This document shows positions 1 to 6,162 of a stretch of 13,150 nt of DNA, one piece after another (within the stretch, counting starts at the first letter, position 1; every line of letters starts with the position of its first letter). The notes below the pieces were generated by a model, which was not told the origin of the DNA, did no database searches, and saw nothing but the letters and a program-made list of their open reading frames with translations. The translations under genes and the position numbers were made by a program. This DNA comes from JBEKZQ01 sp049509675 (GTDB taxonomy: Bacteria > Planctomycetota > Planctomycetia > Pirellulales > Thermoguttaceae), in assembly GCA_049509675.1 (NCBI GenBank), contig JBEKZQ010000149.1:1-13150 (forward strand), written 5' to 3'.

Positions 1-1065
1 GGTCAGCACCAGCGTCAAGGTCATTTCGGTAAGGGCGGCTTCGGCCAACACAAGCAGTCTGGCCACTTCGCTAAGGGTGCCAAAGGCCAGCACAAGGGTC
101 ATTTTGGCAAGGGCGGCTTCGGCCAGCACAAGCAGTCTGGCCATTTCGCCAAGGGTGCCAAAGGCCAGCACAAGGGCCATTTCGGCAAGGGCGGCTTCGG
201 CCAACACAAGCAGTATGGTCATTTCGCCAAGGGCGCCAAAGGCCAGCACAAGGGCCAAGGCCATTTCGCCAAGGGCGCCAAGGGTCAGCACAAGGGCCAT
301 TTTGGCAAGGGTCCCCAGGGCCAGCACAAGCACCCAGGCCATCAGGGCAAGGGTCCTCAGGGACAGCATGGTCGGCCAGCACAAGCCTGGGGTCAGCGAC
401 CTGGTTTCGGACCTGGTCAGCCCATGGGTGGCCCGCGTCCCGGGTTCCAGGGCGGGCCCCGTCCGCCGTTCGGTCCTCCGCCGCCTATGGGCGGTCCTGG
501 TCGGCCCGGTGCCCATGTTGCGACGATGAAACTGCCTAGCCCCGAGCAACTGTTCAAGCTCTTCGACACCAATGGCGACGGATCGATCAGCAAAGAGGAG
601 TTCATCGCGGGATTGAAGAAGATCCACGAGCATATGCAGCGGGCGCAGGCCCCTATGGGCCCGGGCGGGCCGCCGCACTTCGGTCCTGGTGGTAAACCGC
701 CGGTTGGCCCGGGCGGGCCGCCGCACTTCGGTCCTGGTGGTAAACCGCCGGTTGGCCCAGGTGGGCCGCCGCACGCCGGTCCTGCCGGCAAGCCGCCGGT
801 TGGCCCGGGCGGGCCGCCGCACGCCGGTCCTGGAGGCATGCGTGCCGCAAGGCCCCGGGCCGGTTTCAAGCCGCCGACGGCCGATGAGTTGTTCACGCGG
901 TTGGACAAGAACAAGGACGGCAAGCTGACCAAAGACGAAGTGCCCGCACGCATGTGGGAGCGCTTCACCAAGAGCGGATTGGTCAAGGGCGACGCCGTGA
1001 CGAAAGAAGCGTTCGAGGCCCAGATCAAGAAGATGCAGGCCGAACGAGCCAAGACGGCAAAGTAG
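1..1065 (+). CDS. Repetitive EF-hand calcium-binding protein (5' end outside window)
   Basis: Frame 1 is open from the first base to the TAG at 1063-1065 (354 visible residues), so the ATG at 424 is internal and the true start lies left of the window. Visible residues 7-84 are three 26-residue repeats (GHFGKGGFGQHKQS then GHFAKGAKGQHK), followed to about residue 124 by looser copies. A Gly/Pro/Phe/Gln-rich stretch leads to EF-hand loop 1, D189-E200 (DTNGDGSISKEE). Residues 220-278 hold about 3.7 copies of a 16-residue unit, GPGGPPHFGPGGKPPV. EF-hand loop 2 is D302-E313 (DKNKDGKLTKDE). Both loops carry acidic residues at positions 1, 5 and 12 and Gly at 6, so calcium binding is expected from family knowledge. 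The His/Lys/Gln repeats could bind metals or polyanions (inference). Two EF-hands about 113 residues apart is unusual, because they normally pair. Export is plausible but the N-terminus is not visible. Exact role unknown. Confidence 0.85.
   Translation, partial: GQHQRQGHFGKGGFGQHKQSGHFAKGAKGQHKGHFGKGGFGQHKQSGHFAKGAKGQHKGHFGKGGFGQHKQYGHFAKGAKGQHKGQGHFAKGAKGQHKGHFGKGPQGQHKHPGHQGKGPQGQHGRPAQAWGQRPGFGPGQPMGGPRPGFQGGPRPPFGPPPPMGGPGRPGAHVATMKLPSPEQLFKLFDTNGDGSISKEEFIAGLKKIHEHMQRAQAPMGPGGPPHFGPGGKPPVGPGGPPHFGPGGKPPVGPGGPPHAGPAGKPPVGPGGPPHAGPGGMRAARPRAGFKPPTADELFTRLDKNKDGKLTKDEVPARMWERFTKSGLVKGDAVTKEAFEAQIKKMQAERAKTAK
19..252 (+). repeat. Three 78-bp tandem coding repeats (26 residues each)
   Basis: Units at 19-96, 97-174 and 175-252 encode the same 26 residues except for one Ser to Tyr change in unit 3. 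The nucleotide differences between units are otherwise silent (TTC/TTT, GGT/GGC, CAA/CAG, CAC/CAT, GCT/GCC). Partial copies continue to about 372. Confidence 0.93.
658..834 (+). repeat. 48-bp tandem Gly/Pro-rich coding repeats
   Basis: Units start at 658, 706, 754 and 802 (the last incomplete). The first two are identical over 48 bp. The third differs at several sites, including Phe to Ala after the His, and the fourth shares that Phe to Ala change. They encode GPGGPPHFGPGGKPPV and form the linker between the two EF-hand loops. Identical adjacent copies suggest recent duplication. Confidence 0.93.
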
Positions 1066-1082
1066 TTGCTGTTGACAGTAGT

Positions 1083-1122
1083 AGCAGGGCGGGCGCGCCG
1101 ACGTGCCCGCCCTGCTCTTTTT
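1083..1122 (+). terminator. Intrinsic terminator of the EF-hand gene
   Basis: AGCAGGGCGGGC (1083-1094) pairs perfectly over 12 bp with GCCCGCCCTGCT (1105-1116). The stem can extend three more pairs, one of them a wobble, to a 4-nt loop. A CTTTTT tract follows at 1117-1122. It begins 18 nt after the stop codon and should insulate the downstream GGDEF gene. Confidence 0.9.
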
Positions 1123-1250
1123 CTTGGAACGAACAGCCCCATTCGGTCATCGACCGATCCGAAATTCGGGAAAAAACGGCATAACCTCTTCGATCTTTCG
1201 CCACGGGTCTTGAGCTGCCTCAGCGGCTTGGGATGATGGGAAATGGCGGT

Positions 1251-1278
1251 TTGACCTTTCCGAAATGTGCCCTATCGT
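1251..1278 (+). promoter_or_regulatory. Candidate sigma-70-type promoter of the GGDEF gene
   Basis: TTGACC (1251-1256), a 16-bp spacer and TATCGT (1273-1278) lie about 55 bp upstream of the ATG at 1332. The -35 matches 5 of 6 consensus bases and the -10 is weaker. Position downstream of the terminator fits, but planctomycete promoters are poorly defined, so this is tentative. Confidence 0.35.
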
Positions 1279-1314
1279 TGTGGGGCGGATGTGCCATTGG
1301 GCCACCGCGATAGG
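1271..1314. promoter_or_regulatory. Imperfect 13-bp inverted repeat before the GGDEF start
   Basis: CCTATCGTTGTGG (1271-1283) faces CCACCGCGATAGG (1302-1314). Eleven of 13 positions pair, plus one wobble, around an 18-nt centre. It overlaps the candidate -10 and ends 9 nt before the GGAGA ribosome site (1324-1328). It could be a DNA operator or, if transcription begins further upstream, a leader hairpin. Confidence 0.5.
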
Positions 1315-1331
1315 ATCGGGTTCGGAGAATC

Positions 1332-2909
1332 ATGTCACCTGGCGTCACGGATCTGTTGTTCGGTTGTTCGACGGGCCTTCTTGGCGCGACCAGCGCGTGG
1401 TGGTTGACCCGCTGGCATTGCGACCGCACGGCGGCGGCCCACGGCGGTGTCGAGGACGACCACGTGAGCGAAGTCCTGGTGCGTCTGCACGAACTGGCGA
1501 CGCGCGTCGCCGTCGACGTGGATGAGCATCACAGCCAGGTGGAAGAGATCAACCAGTCGCTTGTCGGCGGCGGGCATCAAGAGCCGACCAAGATCGTCGA
1601 CGTGGTGGCCCGACTGATCGAGGCCAACCAGCGGATGAAGGAGAATCTGGTTTCGACGGAGGACAAACTGCGGGAACAAGCCGAACAGATCCACACGCAC
1701 GCGGCCGAGGCCCGCACCGACGCCCTGACGCTGCTGGCCAACCGTCGGGCCTTCGACGACGAATTGGCGCGGCGCTGCTCGGAGTTCCACCGCCAAGGCC
1801 GGTCGTTCTCGCTGGTGATGGCCGACGTGGACCATTTCAAGAGTTTCAACGACAACCATGGGCACCCCGTGGGCGACGAGGTGTTGCGCGGCGTGGCTCG
1901 TCAACTTCGCCGCAAAATGCGCGAAATGGACATCGTGGCCCGCTATGGCGGAGAGGAGTTCGCCATCATTCTGCCGGGAACCAAGCTGGAGGACGCGGGT
2001 CGGGCGGCCGCGCGGGCCCGCGAGGCGGTCGAACAGTTCCAGGTCACGCGCGACGGCAAAGAACTGCGGGTTACCGCCAGCCTGGGCGTGGCCGAGATCC
2101 GCGGCAGTGAAGAGGGAACGGCACTGGTGGCGCGCACCGATAACGCATTGTACGGCGCCAAGGCGGGCGGCCGGAATTGCGTCTATTGGCACGATGGCAC
2201 GGAGATCCACCCGCTGGCGACCGGGAACGTGCGGCAGCCGCCCCGGCCGGTGGACGAGCGTGAAAAGCCCGGCCAGCCGCAGGAGCGCGGCCAAAAGGCC
2301 CCGCCGAAGACCTCCGGCGATACCTCAACGCCGGAGCGGGCCGCGACGATTTCGGAAACCATTGCCGAGTTGCCCAGCCGCACGAACTTCTGCCAGCAGG
2401 TTCGCACCCGGATGGCCGAGTGGAAGCGCGGCGGCCCTACGCTCTCGGTGGCCTTGCTGGAAGTGAACCAGTTCGAGCAGAACGCGGAACGTCGCGGTCC
2501 GCCGGCGCGCGAGTTCGCCCAGGGCGAGGCGGTCCGCTTTCTCGTGGCTACCATCCGCGAAATGGATACGGTCGGGCAATATGCGCCGGGGTGCCTGGCA
2601 CTGCTGTTGCCCACGGCCGCGCTGACCGATGCGATCCGCGTGGCCGAGCGGTTGCGGGAAGAGTTTGCCCGATTCAGCTCGGCGGCCAACGGGGACCAGT
2701 CGCGGCTGACGATGAGCGTGGGCGTGGCGCAGTGCCTGGAAGGCGACGATTCGATCTTGCTCTTGAAGCGGGCCGAGGCGGCCTTGGACGCCGCGGACCG
2801 CCGCGGCGGCAATCGCGCCTATTACCATGACGGCGACCGCTGCGCCCCGATTACGGCCATGCTCGAGACGATGGATTACCTCGCGGTGACCGGTCCCCGG
2901 GAGGAGTAA
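1332..2909 (+). CDS. Membrane-anchored diguanylate cyclase with tandem GGDEF domains, second one degenerate
   Basis: 525 residues, with GGAGA 4 nt before the ATG. A single hydrophobic segment at about residues 5-25 likely anchors it in the inner membrane, and a helical region to about 125 may be a coiled-coil signalling linker. The first GGDEF domain (about 128-288) has the metal-binding MADVDHF (163-169), an intact GGEEF (206-210) and an RxxD inhibitory site, R197-D200, five residues upstream. It should therefore make cyclic di-GMP from two GTP and be product-inhibited. After a charged, Pro-rich linker (about 293-340) comes a second GGDEF-like domain (about 341-504). There GGEEF is replaced by APGCL (418-422) and the metal motif by LLEVNQF (375-381), so it should be inactive, yet it keeps REMD (409-412). 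No known sensor domain is recognised. The terminator upstream and palindromes downstream suggest a single-gene unit. Confidence 0.93.
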   Translation: MSPGVTDLLFGCSTGLLGATSAWWLTRWHCDRTAAAHGGVEDDHVSEVLVRLHELATRVAVDVDEHHSQVEEINQSLVGGGHQEPTKIVDVVARLIEANQRMKENLVSTEDKLREQAEQIHTHAAEARTDALTLLANRRAFDDELARRCSEFHRQGRSFSLVMADVDHFKSFNDNHGHPVGDEVLRGVARQLRRKMREMDIVARYGGEEFAIILPGTKLEDAGRAAARAREAVEQFQVTRDGKELRVTASLGVAEIRGSEEGTALVARTDNALYGAKAGGRNCVYWHDGTEIHPLATGNVRQPPRPVDEREKPGQPQERGQKAPPKTSGDTSTPERAATISETIAELPSRTNFCQQVRTRMAEWKRGGPTLSVALLEVNQFEQNAERRGPPAREFAQGEAVRFLVATIREMDTVGQYAPGCLALLLPTAALTDAIRVAERLREEFARFSSAANGDQSRLTMSVGVAQCLEGDDSILLLKRAEAALDAADRRGGNRAYYHDGDRCAPITAMLETMDYLAVTGPREE

Positions 2910-2921
2910 GGGCCCGCGGAA

Positions 2922-2974
2922 GCACTGGCAGAGCCAGTGGCACCCAGCGGAAGCACTGGCAGAGCCAATGGCAC
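2922..2974. repeat. Two tandem copies of the CACTGGC palindrome (REP-like)
   Basis: Copies at 2922-2943 and 2953-2974 lie 31 bp apart and share flanks (GCGGAA before, CACCC after). The core is CACTGGC-AGA-GCCAGTG, a 7-bp-arm hairpin. The second copy has one arm mismatch (CCAATG for CCAGTG). They start 13 nt after the GGDEF stop codon, so a role at the mRNA 3' end is possible. Confidence 0.9.
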
Positions 2975-2983
2975 CCGCGCGAA

Positions 2984-3059
2984 GGGGTCAGGTCCATGTT
3001 TTCGGTCATAAGTTCGGCCAAATGGCAATGCCTATCAGCCGAAAAATGGACCAGACCCC
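2984..3059. repeat. 76-bp MITE-like element with about 21-bp inverted ends
   Basis: The left arm at 2984-3005 begins GGGGTCAGGTCCAT, and the right arm at 3039-3059 ends ATGGACCAGACCCC. The arms are reverse complements apart from one mismatch and one single-base offset. The centre contains GGCAATGCC. No coding sequence lies inside. It resembles small inverted-repeat elements scattered in intergenic DNA; the mobilising enzyme is not in this window. Confidence 0.7.
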
Positions 3060-3077
3060 GACCTCGTAGTTCTCCTT

Positions 3078-3092
3078 GCAGAGCCAGTGGCA
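3078..3092. repeat. Truncated copy of the CACTGGC palindrome
   Basis: GCAGAGCCAGTGGCA matches the right half of the repeat found at 2922-2943. The left arm is missing, so it cannot form the hairpin. It is probably a decayed copy next to the 76-bp element. Confidence 0.65.
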
Positions 3093-3107
3093 AACGCGCC
3101 ATCGCCA

Positions 3108-3116
3108 TGCTATGAT
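3108..3116 (+). promoter_or_regulatory. Candidate extended -10 promoter of the alpha-galactosidase gene
   Basis: TGC-TATGAT is an extended -10 form (TGN plus a hexamer matching 5 of 6) located 59 nt before the ATG at 3176. A -35 at the correct spacing (TGGCAA, 3088-3093) is poor, as can happen with extended -10 promoters. Tentative. Confidence 0.4.
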
Positions 3117-3175
3117 CCTGGTTCGAGTCCCGTAATTCCAAGTCGTTCATGCAACACCACTGAGGAGGGGGGTCC

Positions 3176-5173
3176 ATGTGTACGCACACGCTTCGCACAG
3201 TTGCCGGTCTCGCCGCGTTGTCTGTTCTGGGAGTTTTGACGACCGCCGCCCGCGGACAGGACGCGGCGGCACTCGGGGGTAATCAACCGCCGCAACACGC
3301 CATCTGGCTCGATAGCCTGAATCTCAGCGGCGTGGAACAAGGCTTCGGCAGCCCGCACGCGGGCCGTTCGGTCGACGAGCATCCCTTGCAAATTAAGGGT
3401 GCCAAGTTCCCGCATGGCTTGGGGACGCATGCCCCGAGCGAGATGTGCATCGACTTGAAACAGGCGGCCGTAGCGTTTGCCGCCATGGTGGGAGTCGACG
3501 ACGAGACCAACGGCCAGGGGAGCGTGACCTTCGAGATCCACGTGGACGGCAAGAAAGTGGCCGACAGCGGCCTGATGAAAGGCGGCCAGCCGGCCAAGCG
3601 GCTCATGGCGGACCTCAGCGGCGCGAAGCGGCTGCTGTTGGTGGTCACCGATGGCGGCGACGGCATGGCTTTCGATCACGCCGACTGGGGCGGCGCCATT
3701 TTGGTGCTGGCCCCCGATGCGACTGCCCGGCCGCAGACCCTCATGGCCGAAGAGGCCCCCGCGCCGGCCATCGTCCGGCAAACGCCGTTGACGCCGGAGA
3801 TCCACGGCGCACGGATCACGGGCAGCACCCCCGGCCGGCCGCTGCTGTTCCTGATCCCTGCCAGCGGAGAAAAACCGCTGGAATTCTCGGCCGAGAACCT
3901 GCCGGAGGGGCTGACGTTGGACGCGGCCAGCGGCATCATCAGCGGTTCGCTGCGAGAGGCGAAAACGACGGTCGTGAAGCTGGGCGTAAAGAACGCCCGG
4001 GGCGAAGCCCATCGCAGCCTGACTATCGTGGGCGGTGTTCACAAGCTGGCCCTGACGCCGCCGCTGGGCTGGAACTCGTGGAACTGCTGGGCCTCGGCGG
4101 TCAGCGCCGACAAGGTCCGCGCCGCCGCGGACGCCATGGTCCGCAGCGGGCTGGCCGCCCACGGTTTCCAGTATGTCAACATCGACGACTGCTGGGAGGG
4201 CGGGCGCGACGCCCAGGGCGAAATCCGCACGAATCAGAAGTTCCCCGACATGAAGGCCCTGGCCGACTACGTCCACGGCCGAGGCCTGAAACTGGGCATC
4301 TATTCCTCGCCTGGTCCCAAGACGTGCGCCGGCTACGACGCCAGTTGGAAGCACGAACAGCAGGACGCCGACAGCTACGCCAAGTGGGGCGTCGATTACT
4401 TGAAGTACGACTGGTGCTCCTACGGCGAGATTGAGCCGCATCCGGATCGCGCCGGCCTGATGAAGCCCTATCGCGTGATGCGCGACGCCTTGGACCACTG
4501 CTCCCGCGACATCGTCTTCAGCCTCTGCCAATACGGCATGGGCGACGTCTGGGAGTGGGGCGCGACGGTCGGCGGCAACTGCTGGCGGACCACCGGCGAC
4601 ATCACCGACAACTGGAGCAGCATGTCGGGCATCGGCTTCGGCCAGAACGGCCACGAGCGCTTCGCCGGCCCCGGCCACTGGAACGATCCCGACATGCTCG
4701 TGGTGGGAAAGGTGGGTTGGGGGCCTTCGCTGCACCCCACCCATTTGAATCGCAACGAGCAACTGACGCACATCTCCTTGTGGTGCCTGCTCTCGTCGCC
4801 GCTGTTGATCGGCTGCGACATGTCGGCCATGGACGATTTCACCGTCGCCCTGCTGACCAACGATGAAGTGCTGGACGTCAACCAGGACCCGTTGGGCAAG
4901 CCGGCCGGGCAGGTGGCTCAGGAGGGCATCGGCACGGTCTATGCCCGGCCGCTGTTCGACGGCAGCAAGGCGGTGGGCCTGTTCAATCGCGGCCGCGCCC
5001 CGGCAACGGTCAGGGCCTCGTGGTCGAAGTTGAAGATCGCCGGCCAACAGCCGGTCCGCGACCTCTGGCAGCGGAAAGACCTGGGCACGTTCGACGGCTT
5101 TTTCGAGACCACGGTGCCGCCGCACGGCGTGGTGTTGTTGAAGATCGGAACGCCAAAATCCGCTGAGCAGTAA
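3176..5173 (+). CDS. Secreted GH27-family alpha-galactosidase with N-terminal NPCBM and Ig-like domains
   Basis: 665 residues, with GAGGAGG 7 nt or so before the ATG. A basic then hydrophobic N-terminus (to about residue 28) is a Sec-type signal, so the enzyme should act in the periplasm or outside the cell. Residues about 40-180 match the NPCBM carbohydrate-binding fold (GLGTHAPSE, FEIHVDGKKVADSG). Residues about 203-287 look like a putative Ig-like domain (PEGLTLDAASGIISG). The catalytic barrel starts at LALTPPLGWNSWN (291-303). By alignment from memory to human alpha-galactosidase A, the nucleophile is D412 in LKYDWC and the acid/base is D475 in WRTTGDITD. GHWNDPDML (500-508) and NQDPLGK (569-575) are further family signatures. 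It would release terminal alpha-linked galactose, or N-acetylgalactosamine, which the sequence cannot separate. No transporter or second glycosidase is adjacent, so it is not part of an obvious polysaccharide locus here. Confidence 0.95.
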   Translation: MCTHTLRTVAGLAALSVLGVLTTAARGQDAAALGGNQPPQHAIWLDSLNLSGVEQGFGSPHAGRSVDEHPLQIKGAKFPHGLGTHAPSEMCIDLKQAAVAFAAMVGVDDETNGQGSVTFEIHVDGKKVADSGLMKGGQPAKRLMADLSGAKRLLLVVTDGGDGMAFDHADWGGAILVLAPDATARPQTLMAEEAPAPAIVRQTPLTPEIHGARITGSTPGRPLLFLIPASGEKPLEFSAENLPEGLTLDAASGIISGSLREAKTTVVKLGVKNARGEAHRSLTIVGGVHKLALTPPLGWNSWNCWASAVSADKVRAAADAMVRSGLAAHGFQYVNIDDCWEGGRDAQGEIRTNQKFPDMKALADYVHGRGLKLGIYSSPGPKTCAGYDASWKHEQQDADSYAKWGVDYLKYDWCSYGEIEPHPDRAGLMKPYRVMRDALDHCSRDIVFSLCQYGMGDVWEWGATVGGNCWRTTGDITDNWSSMSGIGFGQNGHERFAGPGHWNDPDMLVVGKVGWGPSLHPTHLNRNEQLTHISLWCLLSSPLLIGCDMSAMDDFTVALLTNDEVLDVNQDPLGKPAGQVAQEGIGTVYARPLFDGSKAVGLFNRGRAPATVRASWSKLKIAGQQPVRDLWQRKDLGTFDGFFETTVPPHGVVLLKIGTPKSAEQ

Positions 5174-5228
5174 TCGCCCGGCCGTTCGGGTTAGGACCGG
5201 ACTTCTTGTAAAGTGTGAATTCGAGGTT

Positions 5229-5347
5229 CCCTCTCCCTCCGGGAGAGGGTTAGGGTGAGGGCTGTGTGTCGGGTGCAAGAACGCATTGCCACGCTTATGT
5301 GATCTCCCCCTGCCCTCTCCCCCTGCCCATCTCCCGGAGGGAGAGGG
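5229..5347. repeat. Inverted pair of CCCTCTCCC/GGGAGAGGG repeats between convergent genes
   Basis: Positions 5229-5246 and 5330-5347 are perfect reverse complements over 18 bp. Each copy is also internally palindromic (CCCTCTCCC-TCC-GGGAGAGGG at 5229-5249; CTCCC-GGA-GGGAG at 5331-5343). The copies face each other across about 83 bp. When read through, this repeat type gives the peptide SPHPNPLPEGEG, often seen in spurious annotations. It fills most of the gap between the alpha-galactosidase and the TPR-like gene and could act as a two-way transcription block (inference; there is no U tract). Confidence 0.85.
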
Positions 5348-5360
5348 GAGACGAGCCGGC

Positions 5361-5732
5361 TTAGGCACTGTGGGGCTTGATCTCGGGCGGCTTGGCGCCG
5401 CGCGCGTAACCCAGGTTGTTCACCGCGCGATCGACGTCACCGGCCTGGAAGTAGCAGGCACTTAACGCCAGCCGGAGGGCCTGGCTCTGGGGTCCAGGCA
5501 GCGTGCAGGCGGCACTTTCCAGGGCGGCGGCAGCACCGCCGTAATCGGCCTGCGCCTTGAGGAACTCGGCACGCATGATCTCCGCAGCCAGCGCGAAGGG
5601 GCCAATCGGCTCCAGCTCGCCGAGACTGTCCAGACGCTCGAGCGCGTGCCCAGTCATCCCCAGTTCGTAGTAGCCGGCGGCCGCTTTGAGCCGCTTGATT
5701 ACCCGTACCACGGTGGCAGCTTCCATATTCAC
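5361..5732 (-). CDS. Small TPR-like protein of unknown function
   Basis: 123 residues from a GTG at 5732-5730. I chose this start because GGAGGT (5744-5739) lies exactly 6 nt upstream. The ATG at 5726 is two codons later with poorer spacing, and the longer open frame from 5813 would put the ribosome site inside the coding sequence. The protein is almost wholly alpha-helical in character, Ala/Leu rich, with about three helix pairs spaced like tetratricopeptide repeats (AAGYYELGMTGHALERLDSL; SACYFQAGDVDRAVNNLG). No signal peptide or membrane segment, so it is probably cytoplasmic. TPR proteins are usually protein-interaction scaffolds; the partner is not evident here. It is convergent with the alpha-galactosidase gene and divergent from the efflux channel gene. 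Similar short TPR proteins occur in planctomycetes (from memory, not checked). Confidence 0.7.
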   Translation of the reverse strand: MNMEAATVVRVIKRLKAAAGYYELGMTGHALERLDSLGELEPIGPFALAAEIMRAEFLKAQADYGGAAAALESAACTLPGPQSQALRLALSACYFQAGDVDRAVNNLGYARGAKPPEIKPHSA

Positions 5733-5750
5733 GGCGGCACCTCCGTTTGT

Positions 5751-5781
5751 TGCATCCTGCACTGATGTTTGTGCATCCTGC
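5751..5781. promoter_or_regulatory. 10-bp direct repeats 21 bp apart upstream of the TPR-like gene
   Basis: TGCATCCTGC occurs at 5751-5760 and 5772-5781, each preceded by TTTG. The 21-bp period equals two DNA turns, so a dimeric regulator could bind one face. They lie between the candidate minus-strand promoter and the GTG start, so they would also be in the leader RNA. Confidence 0.45.
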
Positions 5782-5804
5782 GATAATTGGCAGCTTTGCT
5801 TGAC

Positions 5805-5833
5805 AAAATACACGGTCGCTCGATTCTGAGCAA
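5805..5833 (-). promoter_or_regulatory. Candidate promoter of the TPR-like gene
   Basis: Read on the minus strand, TTGCTC (5833-5828), a 17-bp spacer and TATTTT (5810-5805) sit about 75 bp before the GTG. The -10 matches 4 of 6 and the -35 only 3 of 6, so this is weak evidence. Confidence 0.3.
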
Positions 5834-5930
5834 TTTCTATACCATCATGCCCGCATTACTGCATGAATCGTGTTGTTTTGTGCCACAGCGAAAATCTGCG
5901 GGATATGGCGATATGCGCGAATATGCGACT

Positions 5931-6047
5931 ATGGATAGGCGCGGATATTTAGGTTGTTTCGGTTTTCTGGGTTCCTCCGATGATAAACCGGACGACGACT
6001 ACAACCCGTATGCCCGTTTTGACCCATTTGCCGTTGCTAACTCTTAA
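5931..6047 (+). CDS. Doubtful small ORF, 38 residues
   Basis: The frame is open from a TTG at 5787 with ATGs at 5913 and 5931, and none has a good ribosome site. The last 38 residues look more protein-like than the rest: GYLGCFGFLG, then an acidic tract (SSDDKPDDDYNP), then YARFDPFAVANS. Codons in this part end mostly in T or C. The YLG-FLG spacing recalls small membrane-type proteins, but the hydrophobic stretch is too short to span a membrane. It is placed just before the efflux channel gene. Function unknown and existence unproven. Confidence 0.2.
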   Translation: MDRRGYLGCFGFLGSSDDKPDDDYNPYARFDPFAVANS

Positions 6048-6162
6048 CCGCAATGGATTGTCCGAATGAGGGCGTCGAGGCGGCGTCTGCCAAGAGGATC
6101 GGGGGCCATGCAGTCGCCAGTCTGTGCCAAGCGGTGAACATCGCCTACTAAGGAGAATCCAG

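Larger units (their letters stand above)
5733..6162. other. 430-bp divergent intergenic region, less GC-rich than its surroundings
   Basis: It separates the minus-strand TPR-like gene from the plus-strand efflux channel gene. It holds the direct repeats and candidate promoter given separately, and one doubtful small plus-strand ORF (see 5931-6047). For the channel gene, TTGACC at 6019-6024 followed 17 bp later by TCTTAA (6042-6047) is a possible but weak promoter. I see no RNA gene and no terminator. Confidence 0.6.

Noticed and set aside
71..529. Cys/Trp/Pro-rich minus-strand frame and a Ser/Arg/Ala-rich plus-strand frame in the first 500 bases
   Set aside because: Both are other readings of the same tandem repeats. 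The silent pattern of changes between units supports frame 1 only.
2910..3100. Repeated palindromes considered as a CRISPR array
   Set aside because: Only two spaced copies 31 bp apart with a 9-bp gap, no true spacers, no cas genes, and the same repeat is scattered elsewhere.
3118..3140. tRNA T-arm-like GGTTCGAGTCC upstream of the alpha-galactosidase
   Set aside because: The flanking bases do not form the T stem, and no acceptor, D or anticodon arm can be built around it.
3110..5368. Minus-strand open frame of 752 codons
   Set aside because: It lies wholly opposite the alpha-galactosidase and the GGGAGAGGG repeats. Its product is low-complexity Arg/His/Ala-rich with the SPHPNPLPEGEG repeat peptide. 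It is a shadow of high-GC coding sequence.
5800..5828. Perfect TTGACA (5800-5805) as a plus-strand promoter
   Set aside because: No acceptable -10 at 15-19 bp (ATTCTG at 17 bp is poor), and no convincing gene starts shortly downstream.
6124..6162. GTG at 6124 as start of the efflux channel gene
   Set aside because: AAGGAG at 6150-6155 would lie inside the coding sequence, and the ATG at 6163 gives a textbook lipoprotein signal.
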